From: Micromonospora sp. C31
Lineage (GTDB): Bacteria > Actinomycetota > Actinomycetes > Mycobacteriales > Micromonosporaceae
Direction: 5' to 3'
Length of the DNA stretch: 64,000 nucleotides
Assembly: GCF_018070575.1 (NCBI RefSeq)
Contig: NZ_JAGPXN010000017.1
Span: forward strand, 1-64,000
Positions 32,256-39,153 of this stretch are shown in pieces (position 1 is the first letter of the stretch; the number at the start of each line of letters is the position of its first letter). The translations under genes and the position numbers were made by a program. The notes beneath the pieces are model-generated. The model was given only the letters and a program-made list of their open reading frames with translations, was not told the DNA's origin and made no database searches.

Positions 32256-32672
32256 GTGTTCACGCGGTTGGACCACGTCGGCATCGTCTGCGCCGACCTG
32301 GAGAAGACGATCGACTTCTACCTGGAGACGTTCGGCTTCGAGTTGTGTCACACCGAGGTCAACGAGGAGCAGGGGCACCGCGAGGCGATGCTGCGGGTCA
32401 ACCGCACGGACGACGGCGGTGCGACCTACCTCCAGCTCCTCACGCCGACCCGGCCCGACTCGGTGGTGGGTCGGTGGCTGGCCACCCGGGGCGAGGGGCT
32501 GCACCACGTCGCGTTCGGCACGCCGGACGTGGCCGGCGCGGCCGGCGCGCTCGGCGGGCAGGGGCTCCGGGTGCTGTTCGATCCGCCGCGCCGGGGGTCG
32601 ATGGGTTCCCGGGTCACCTTCCTGCACCCGAAGGACTGCCACGGGGTGCTGACCGAGATCGTCACCCACTGA
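32256..32672 (+). CDS. methylmalonyl-CoA epimerase-like VOC protein
   Basis: A 138-residue glyoxalase/VOC-fold protein. Seen: L-D-H-V-G-I-V-C-A-D-L-E-K-T-I-D-F-Y, the L-L-T-P-T strand, L-H-H-V-A-F and F-L-H-P-K-D-C-H-G-V-L-T-E. These His and Glu residues are the metal ligands of methylmalonyl-CoA epimerase. It probably inverts C2 of the alkylmalonyl-CoA made by the CCR so that the mutase can use it. GTG starts immediately after the stop of the hydroxylase gene, with GGGGGA upstream. Confidence 0.85.
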   Translation: MFTRLDHVGIVCADLEKTIDFYLETFGFELCHTEVNEEQGHREAMLRVNRTDDGGATYLQLLTPTRPDSVVGRWLATRGEGLHHVAFGTPDVAGAAGALGGQGLRVLFDPPRRGSMGSRVTFLHPKDCHGVLTEIVTH

Positions 32673-32705
32673 CCCGACCGCATCCTGTCCGAGGGAGCCA
32701 AGCCG

Positions 32706-33410
32706 ATGTTCGTCCCCAGTGACTACCAGGTCGACAACGCCGCCTGGCGTGCCGAGATCATCCGCCAGAACCCTCTGGCCCTCATGGTGACCAGCGCCGA
32801 ACCTGTCCCGTGGGCCACCCACCTGCCGGTCATCGTACCGCCCGGGGCCGAGTTTCCCGCCCGAGCGACCAACGGGGCCGACCCGTTCGTCGGCAGCACC
32901 CTGCTCGGCCACCTCAATCGGGCCAACCCCCACTTCGCGGCGCTCTCCACCGGCACCCACTCGATCCTGGTCTTCGGCGGGCCGCACGGCTACGTGTCAC
33001 CAACCGTCTACGGCACGACACCGGCAGCGCCCACCTGGAACTTCACCGCCGTCCACGTACACGGGACGGTCCGCATGATCGACGACGCCGAGCAGACCCT
33101 CGACGTCGTCCGGGCCACCGTTGCGACATACGAAGGCACCTTCGGCACGAACTGGGACGCCACCGGATCGCTGGACTACTTCCGCCGCATCCTGCCCGGC
33201 GTGGGCGCCTTCGAGTTCCGGATCGACCGGGTCGACGCCATGTTCAAGCTCAGCCAGGACCAGAAGCCGGAGACCCGGCGCCGGGTGACCCGCTCCTTCG
33301 CCGGTAGCGCGGTCAGCAGCCACCGGCAGTTGGCGAAGCTGATGGACCGGCTCGACCAGGACGGAACACCGCAGGAAGCGACTGTGCCGGTCGGGGAGGC
33401 GGCGGAATGA
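32706..33410 (+). CDS. piperazate synthase (KtzT/PaiB family)
   Basis: A 234-residue protein of the FMN-binding negative regulator (PaiB) fold: starts M-F-V-P-S-D-Y, then W-A-T-H-L-P-V, G-H-L-N-R-A-N-P-H-F, Y-V-S-P-T-V-Y and P-T-W-N-F-T-A-V-H-V-H-G. Despite the old family name, members such as KtzT are heme enzymes that close N5-hydroxyornithine to L-piperazic acid. The co-encoded N-hydroxylase makes this reading much more likely than a regulator. ATG with a GAGGGAGC site. It overlaps the next gene by ATGA. Confidence 0.82.
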   Translation: MFVPSDYQVDNAAWRAEIIRQNPLALMVTSAEPVPWATHLPVIVPPGAEFPARATNGADPFVGSTLLGHLNRANPHFAALSTGTHSILVFGGPHGYVSPTVYGTTPAAPTWNFTAVHVHGTVRMIDDAEQTLDVVRATVATYEGTFGTNWDATGSLDYFRRILPGVGAFEFRIDRVDAMFKLSQDQKPETRRRVTRSFAGSAVSSHRQLAKLMDRLDQDGTPQEATVPVGEAAE

Positions 33411-34189
33411 TGCCGACGCGTACCCGGGACAACGACGGCCGGAAGCTGGACCGAAAGACCCTCGAAGGCATCCGGCTGCGCGTCGTGCAGCAGGTGGCCG
33501 AGGGCAGGCGTCCCGAGGAGGTGGCGGCCACCCTCGGCTTCTCCCGGGCCACTGTCTTCTCCTGGGTGGCGAAATACCGCGCCGGCGGCGCGGAGGCGCT
33601 GCGTACCCGCAAGGCACCCGGCCGGACGCCCCGGCTGTCGCCGGACCAGCTGACCCGGTTGCGGCGCACGATCGTGGACGCCGACCCCCGACAGAGTGGC
33701 CTACCGGTGGCGCTCTGGACCAGGGTTCTGGTCGGTGAGCTGGTACAGCGGGAGTGCGACGTCCGACTCTCGCCCGCCAGCATCGGGCGGCTGCTGGACC
33801 GGCTCCACCTGCTGCCTCCCCATCCGTTGCGCGGCGGCCGCAGCGAGACCACCCCGAGCATGCGGCAGCGGCACCGCTCGCCCCAGCGTCCGGGCACTCC
33901 GCGCCGCTCGGGCGTGCACTTCGTCACCGAGACCGTGCAGCGGTACTGCGGCGACCAGCCTCCGGTCACCCTCATCGCCGCGGCCGTCGGCAATGGTCCG
34001 CTCCGGTTCGCGGCCTACCAGACGGTGCCCGGCCCCGACGTCTTCATCGACTTCTGCCGGCGACTGATGCACGACGTGCCCGGCCCGTTGCTGCTCGTCG
34101 TGTTGTCAGGGGCCGCGCACCGGTCGGGTTCGGTGGCGAGGTTCGTCAAGGAGACGGAAGGACGGCTCCAGTTGAGTTCGCTCCGATGA
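33407..34189 (+). CDS. IS630-derived DNA-binding protein, catalytically dead
   Basis: A 260-residue protein with the layout of an IS630-family transposase. Residues 15-70 are a helix-turn-helix (G-R-R-P-E-E-V-A-A-T-L-G-F-S-R-A-T-V-F-S-W), 75-125 a second winged-helix unit, and 165-260 an RNase-H-like remnant. Where IS630 proteins have a catalytic Asp in V-D-G-x-x-A-H, this one has L-S-G-A-A-H, the first Asp is not recognisable, and it stops before the L-P-P-Y-S-P-E-L-N-P-x-E segment. No flanking inverted repeats are seen, and overlapping starts tie it to its neighbours. It is probably a domesticated regulator of the cluster. Confidence 0.7.
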   Translation: MMPTRTRDNDGRKLDRKTLEGIRLRVVQQVAEGRRPEEVAATLGFSRATVFSWVAKYRAGGAEALRTRKAPGRTPRLSPDQLTRLRRTIVDADPRQSGLPVALWTRVLVGELVQRECDVRLSPASIGRLLDRLHLLPPHPLRGGRSETTPSMRQRHRSPQRPGTPRRSGVHFVTETVQRYCGDQPPVTLIAAAVGNGPLRFAAYQTVPGPDVFIDFCRRLMHDVPGPLLLVVLSGAAHRSGSVARFVKETEGRLQLSSLR

Positions 34190-34212
34190 GATCCGAGGAG
34201 AAAGGTCGTCAG

Positions 34213-35973
34213 GTGAACATCGGGTCGAGGAACGTCCTGAGTCTCCCCGGGGTACCCAGCCTGTTGGAGCAGCTCTGCCACGGTCGGCTGGCCTGGGAAC
34301 TCGTCCATCCGTTTCCGACGCCCTCGGCGGGCGACGCCGAACTGGGCGACGAGTCGGTGGCCCGGGTCCGCGCGCTGCTGGGGGAACGGCTCGACCCGGA
34401 GCGGGTGGAGGCGGAGAACCGGCTTCCCGACGGGCTGGTGCCAGCGCTCGCCGACGAGGGTCTGCTGAACCTGCTGGTCGACGAGGCGGCGGGCGGGCGG
34501 GGTCTGTCGCCGTACAACGCGTTCCGGGTGATGACCGCAGCCGCGGAGCAGTCCGTGGCCACCGGCATGCTGCTGGCCATCCACAACGGGATCGGCGCCG
34601 CCGCGTACCTGCCCATCCTGCCCGCCGGCCCGCTGCGGGACTTCGTCACCGAGCGGGTGCGCGCCGGAACGGTCACCGGGATGGCCGACACGGAGCCCGG
34701 CGGCGCGGCCAACCGGGCTCGGGAGCTGACCGCCCAGGCGCTGTCGGACGGGTCGGGATACCTGCTCAACGGCGAGAAGCTCTACATCGGCAACGGCAGT
34801 GTGGCCGGCGTGCTGGCGGTCACCGCCACCGTGCACGAGAACGGCAGCGACCGCATCCGGGTCTTCTTCGTCGACACCGCCACCCCGGGTTTCTCGGTGC
34901 GGTCGTCGCTGGAGTTCATGGGGCTGCGGGGCTCACCCAACGGGGCGCTGTCCTTCCGGGACGTGCTGGTTCCCGCTGAGCGGCTCCTCCAGGAGCGCGA
35001 CGGGCAGTGGCTGACCCCCGAACGGGCGGTGGTGCTCTCCCGGGGGCGGGTCTTCATCGTGGGTGCGCCCTCGCTGGCGATCGCCCGACGCTGCGTGGCG
35101 CTCGCCCGCGCCTACGCGACCCGCCGGCGGGTCGACGGCCGCAACCTGGGTGGGTACGACGAGGTGCAGCGCATGATCGCCGCCAGCCTCGCCGACGTGT
35201 ACGCGCTGGACAGCATGGCCCGTTGGGTGATGCTCGCCGACCAGGACGGCCGGGCGGTGAACCTGATGCTGGAGCAGGTCGCGGCGAAGGACGTCACCTC
35301 GCTGCTGTGTTGGCGGGTGGCCGAGCGCACGATGACCCTGCTCGCTGGCGAGGGCTTCGAGACGGTGGCGGGAAAGATCAGGCGCGGCGGGCCGGGCGAG
35401 CCCATGGAGCGGCTGTACCGGGACGCCCGTGGGATGCGGGTGGCCGGCGGCACCGAGGTCCTGTTGCAGATGCGGGTGGCCCGCAACATCGTCTTCAGCT
35501 ACTTCTACCCCGAGCCGCACAACGTCGCCGAGATCGAGTCCGAGGTCGAGCCGACCGTTCCGGAGGTCCCGCAGCTCTCCCCGCGCAACCGGGAGCACCT
35601 GCGGTTCACCGCGACGGAGATCCGCCGGTTCGCCCGAGCGTGCCTGCGGCTGTGCCGCCGGTACCCCGACCCGGCGGTGCTGTACGAGCGCGGGTCGCAG
35701 CTGCGACTCGTCGGGCAGCTCGCCGAGGAGCTGGTGACCATGGTCGTCACCCTCGGCCGGGCCGCCTCCGGCGCGGACGACGGCGAACAGGACCTGGCCG
35801 ACATCTACTGCGCGCAGGCGCGCCGGCGGCTGGCTGCCTGGTGGCATGAGCTGGCCGACGCCGACGCCGGGGAGCCCGCCCACGCGGCGACCAGTGACCG
35901 CTGGCTGGCCGACGGCCGGTCCCCCGCGGTGCCGGACGACGCCGCCGCCGAAGCCGCGGGGGCGGGACGATGA
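34213..35973 (+). CDS. acyl-CoA dehydrogenase-like, possible decarboxylase-dehydrogenase
   Basis: A 586-residue flavoprotein. Residues about 55-430 follow the acyl-CoA dehydrogenase plan (G-M-A-D-T-E-P-G-G-A-A-N, G-E-K-L-Y-I-G-N-G, L-E-F-M-G-L-R-G-S-P-N, and M-R-V-A-G-G-T-E-V-L-L-Q). A helical C-terminal extension of about 150 residues makes it much longer than the usual 380. Large ACAD-like proteins next to KS-AT-ACP synthases form epoxyketones, and in matlystatin a related decarboxylase-dehydrogenase creates the terminal enone. That role fits here. Start GTG 34213 has GGAG/AAAGG upstream; ATG 34186, inside the previous stop, is an alternative. Confidence 0.8.
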   Translation: MNIGSRNVLSLPGVPSLLEQLCHGRLAWELVHPFPTPSAGDAELGDESVARVRALLGERLDPERVEAENRLPDGLVPALADEGLLNLLVDEAAGGRGLSPYNAFRVMTAAAEQSVATGMLLAIHNGIGAAAYLPILPAGPLRDFVTERVRAGTVTGMADTEPGGAANRARELTAQALSDGSGYLLNGEKLYIGNGSVAGVLAVTATVHENGSDRIRVFFVDTATPGFSVRSSLEFMGLRGSPNGALSFRDVLVPAERLLQERDGQWLTPERAVVLSRGRVFIVGAPSLAIARRCVALARAYATRRRVDGRNLGGYDEVQRMIAASLADVYALDSMARWVMLADQDGRAVNLMLEQVAAKDVTSLLCWRVAERTMTLLAGEGFETVAGKIRRGGPGEPMERLYRDARGMRVAGGTEVLLQMRVARNIVFSYFYPEPHNVAEIESEVEPTVPEVPQLSPRNREHLRFTATEIRRFARACLRLCRRYPDPAVLYERGSQLRLVGQLAEELVTMVVTLGRAASGADDGEQDLADIYCAQARRRLAAWWHELADADAGEPAHAATSDRWLADGRSPAVPDDAAAEAAGAGR

Positions 35974-37298
35974 AGTCGCCCAGCGGCCAGCTCTCCACCG
36001 CCCAGGAGCGGCTCTGGCTCAGCGAGCAGCTGGCCCCGGCCGCGGGTGGGTACGTCGTACAACGGGCGCTGCGGCTGACCGGGCCGGTGGACGTGCCCGC
36101 GCTGCGGGCCGCCGTACGCCTGCTGCTGGAACGGCACGAGGTGCTCCGCACCGTGTACCGGGAAGAGGACTGGTCGGTACGGCAGGTCCCGCTCGCGCAG
36201 GTGCCGGACGTGCTGCGGCTCCATCCCGAGGTGCCCGGTGGCCGTTCCGCCGCCGAGGTGCGGGAGCTGATCGAGGCAGACCGGGCGGTGCCCTTCGACC
36301 TGGCGGAGGCTCCCCCGCTGCGGCTGTCCCACGTGCCGCTCGGGCCGGACGACGCCGTGCTCCTGCTCTCCGTCCACCACATCGCCTTCGACGGCTGGTC
36401 GATGACGGTCTTCTTCGACGAATTGGCCACCGGATACGACGCGTACCGGGCGGGTCGGGTGCCGGAGCTGCCCCCCGCCCCCAGCTACCTCGCCTACGCC
36501 GAGGCCGACCGGTCCCCGGGCCGCCGATCCGTCGCCGGGCGGCACCTGGACCATTGGCGCCGGACGCTGGCCGGGGTGCCGGCCGTCACCGGGCCACCCA
36601 CCGACGCCCCGCCCTCGGCCCGCGGCAGCGACCAGGCGTACGCGGCCGCCACCGTCCTGGACGCCGCGGTGGTCGACCGCGTGGTCCGGTGCTGCCGGGA
36701 ACACCGCTGCACCCCGTTCATGGCGCTGCTGGCCTGCTACGCCGCGGCCCTGTGCCGTCGCGCCGGCAGCACCGAGGTGACCGTCGCGACGGCGGTCTCC
36801 GGCCGGTTCGACCGGAAGCACCACCGGCTGGTCGGGCTTCTGGTGAACGTGGTGCCGATCCGGGTGGTCTGTCCGCCGGAGGCGGACCTGCCGACGCTGC
36901 TGGCGGGGGTGCGGGAGAGCTGTCTCTCCGCCTGGGAGCACGCCGACCTGCCGTACGAGCAGATCGTCGCCGCCAGCGGGGTGGCGCGACAGGCTCGCCG
37001 ACCGACGCTGGCCCAGGTCCTGTTCGACCTGCGCCCCCGGCCCCGGGTCCCGGCCCTCGCCGGACTGCTGGTGCGGGAGTGGGCCATCCCACCCATCGCC
37101 ACCCGGTTCGAGCTGGAGCTGCACCTCGAGGTGTCGCCGGGGACGGCCGCCGGGCACCTGGTCGCCGCCCGCGACCTCTTCCACCCGGAGACGGTCGATG
37201 CGGTCCGCGACGCCTTCGTCGCGCTGGTCGACGCCTGGACCCTCGACCCCCACCGTCCGCTCGGCCAGGTCGCCGAGCCGAGAGAGGAGTACCGATGA
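35970..37298 (+). CDS. stand-alone NRPS condensation domain
   Basis: A 442-residue free condensation domain that forms an amide bond between carrier-bound partners. Seen: C1-like S-T-A-Q-E-R-L-W-L-S-E-Q, the catalytic HHIAFDG (H136, H137, D141), and late motifs including L-V-G-L-L-V-N-V-V-P-I-R and H-A-D-L-P-Y-E-Q-I-V. It probably joins the alkylsuccinyl-derived acyl group to piperazate on the next-encoded PCP. It begins in the stop of the dehydrogenase gene and its own stop overlaps the PCP start (ATGA). Confidence 0.87.
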   Translation: MKSPSGQLSTAQERLWLSEQLAPAAGGYVVQRALRLTGPVDVPALRAAVRLLLERHEVLRTVYREEDWSVRQVPLAQVPDVLRLHPEVPGGRSAAEVRELIEADRAVPFDLAEAPPLRLSHVPLGPDDAVLLLSVHHIAFDGWSMTVFFDELATGYDAYRAGRVPELPPAPSYLAYAEADRSPGRRSVAGRHLDHWRRTLAGVPAVTGPPTDAPPSARGSDQAYAAATVLDAAVVDRVVRCCREHRCTPFMALLACYAAALCRRAGSTEVTVATAVSGRFDRKHHRLVGLLVNVVPIRVVCPPEADLPTLLAGVRESCLSAWEHADLPYEQIVAASGVARQARRPTLAQVLFDLRPRPRVPALAGLLVREWAIPPIATRFELELHLEVSPGTAAGHLVAARDLFHPETVDAVRDAFVALVDAWTLDPHRPLGQVAEPREEYR

Positions 37299-37552
37299 CC
37301 ACACAGAGCGGGGAACTGGCCGCCGTGCTCACCGACATCTGGCAGGAGGCGCTCGGCGTCAACGGCATCGAGCCGGACGAGAACTTCGCCGACCTCGGGG
37401 GCGACTCGATGACGGCCACCGTGGTCACCGCGTTGATCCGGGAGCGCTTGGGGGTGGAGGCGCCGCTGCGGCTGGTCTTCGACCACCCGACGGTCGCCGA
37501 ACTGACCGAGGCGCTCGTCCCGGCGCTCGCCGTCAGCGGGCTGCCGGCATGA
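37295..37552 (+). CDS. stand-alone peptidyl carrier protein
   Basis: An 85-residue carrier protein with the phosphopantetheine site in N-F-A-D-L-G-G-D-S-M-T-A (Ser38). Helix I (L-T-D-I-W-Q-E-A-L-G-V) and helix II-III signatures fit a PCP. It sits between the C and A proteins with 4-nt overlaps on both sides, so C, PCP and A form one split module made in equal amounts. Confidence 0.9.
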   Translation: MTTQSGELAAVLTDIWQEALGVNGIEPDENFADLGGDSMTATVVTALIRERLGVEAPLRLVFDHPTVAELTEALVPALAVSGLPA

Positions 37553-39153
37553 CCCCGTACCCGCTGCCCGGCCTCTGGGGCGGCAAGGCCGATCCGCCCT
37601 GCCTGGTCGATGCGTTCCTGGCCCGCGCGTCCGCGACGCCGGACCGGACGGCGGTGATCGACGGCGACCGGAATCTCACCTACGCCGACCTGCTGCGCTG
37701 GGTCACTTTCACCGCCGGGGAACTGACCGGGCGGGGTGTCCAGCCGGGTGACCGGGTCGCGGTGGCCTGTGCCCGCAGCGCGGAGGCGGTCGTCGCGCTC
37801 TTCGCCTCGGCGCTGGTCGGGGCGGCCTACCTGCCACTGGACATCAGCTACCCGAGCCGGCGGTTGCAGCACATGCTGACCGACAGCGACGCCCGGCTGC
37901 TGTTGTTCGCCGCGGCCGAACCGCCGCTGGACTTCGCCGGCGAGACCCTGCGGATCACCGCCCCACCGGCCGATGCGCCGGTCGTCGACCCGGTGACCGC
38001 GAAGCACGACCCGGACAGGAACGTCTACGTCATCTACACCTCCGGCTCCACCGGGTGGCCGAAGGGCGTCGGCGTCCCGCATCGCTGCCTGGACAACATG
38101 GCGCACTGGCAGGTGCACCACTCACCGGCTCCGGACCTGCGGACCGCGCAGTTCGCGCCGCTGAACTTCGACGTGTCCTTCCAGGAGATCCTGGGTTCCC
38201 TCTGCGGGGGCGGCACTCTGGTGATCATGCCGGAGGAGCTGCGGCGGGAGCCCACCCTCCTGCTGCGCTGGCTCGCCGCGCACCGGGTGCAGCGACTCTT
38301 CCTGCCCTACGTGGCCCTGCAGATGCTCGCCGTCGCGGCTCACGACGACCTGTACGACGGGCTGGAGCTGGTGGAGGTGAACACCGCCGGCGAGCAGATG
38401 GTCTGCACCGACCGGATCCGAGCGTTCTTCGGCCGGCTGCCCGGTTGCCGCCTGGTCAACCACTACGGGCAGAGCGAATCGGCGATGGTGACCTCGCACA
38501 TCCTCACCGGTCCGGCGGAGTCCTGGCCGGCGCTGCCGCCGATCGGGGTGCCGCTGCCGAACAGCGAGGTCCTCGTCGACCCGGTCGACCCGGCCGAACC
38601 GCTGGTCGGCGAGCTGCTGGTCGCAGGGGCGCCGCTGTCGGCCGGCTACCTGCACCAGCCGGAGCTGACCGCCCGCCGGTACGTCGACATCCCGCCTACC
38701 CCGCACGGGCACACCCGGGCCTTCCGCACCGGCGACCTGGTCGAACTCTCCGACGGCGTGATCCGGTTCCTCAGCCGACTCGACGACGAGGTCAAGATCA
38801 GAGGCATCCGGGTGAACCTGCTGGAGATCGATGCTCACCTGCTCGCCGAGCCCGGGGTGACGGCCGCGGCGAGCGTGGTGACGGAGAGCCGCTCCGGTGC
38901 CCGGACGCTGCGGGCCGGCCTGGTGGCCCAGGACCCGACCGCCCCGCCGGACCAGGCCGCCCTGCTGGACCGGCTCCGCACGGTGCTGCCCTCGGTCTCC
39001 GTACCGGTCTCGCTGACCTATCTGCCGGAGTTGCCCCGTACCCCGAGCGGGAAGATCGACCGGGACGCGGTCGCCGCCGCGGTCGGCGTGGCGGTCGACG
39101 CCCGACGACGGGCGGGCAGCCCACCGGCTGAGGCCGCGGTGACGCCGGCGTGA
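37549..39153 (+). CDS. stand-alone NRPS adenylation domain, Pro/piperazate-like code
   Basis: A 534-residue amino-acid-activating enzyme. Core motifs are intact: A3 as IYTSGSTGWPKG, A5 N-H-Y-G-Q-S-E-S, A7 F-R-T-G-D-L, A8 and the A10 lysine in P-S-G-K-I-D-R. By alignment with GrsA the ten-residue code reads D-V-Q-F-N-A-H-M-V-K, close to the known proline code D-V-Q-L-I-A-H-V-V-K. With piperazate genes alongside, L-piperazic acid (a six-ring proline analogue) is the likely substrate. The code was read by eye. It would load the PCP encoded just upstream; the MbtH part of 50955-51965 may assist. Confidence 0.87.
   Translation: MTPYPLPGLWGGKADPPCLVDAFLARASATPDRTAVIDGDRNLTYADLLRWVTFTAGELTGRGVQPGDRVAVACARSAEAVVALFASALVGAAYLPLDISYPSRRLQHMLTDSDARLLLFAAAEPPLDFAGETLRITAPPADAPVVDPVTAKHDPDRNVYVIYTSGSTGWPKGVGVPHRCLDNMAHWQVHHSPAPDLRTAQFAPLNFDVSFQEILGSLCGGGTLVIMPEELRREPTLLLRWLAAHRVQRLFLPYVALQMLAVAAHDDLYDGLELVEVNTAGEQMVCTDRIRAFFGRLPGCRLVNHYGQSESAMVTSHILTGPAESWPALPPIGVPLPNSEVLVDPVDPAEPLVGELLVAGAPLSAGYLHQPELTARRYVDIPPTPHGHTRAFRTGDLVELSDGVIRFLSRLDDEVKIRGIRVNLLEIDAHLLAEPGVTAAASVVTESRSGARTLRAGLVAQDPTAPPDQAALLDRLRTVLPSVSVPVSLTYLPELPRTPSGKIDRDAVAAAVGVAVDARRRAGSPPAEAAVTPA

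Noticed and set aside
32706..33410. PaiB-type transcriptional repressor
   Set aside because: The family name suggests a regulator, but the co-encoded ornithine N-hydroxylase and NRPS genes make a KtzT-type piperazate synthase far more likely.
33407..34189. Active IS630 insertion element
   Set aside because: The catalytic acidic motifs are missing and the gene shares stop/start overlaps with both neighbours; no terminal inverted repeats were seen.
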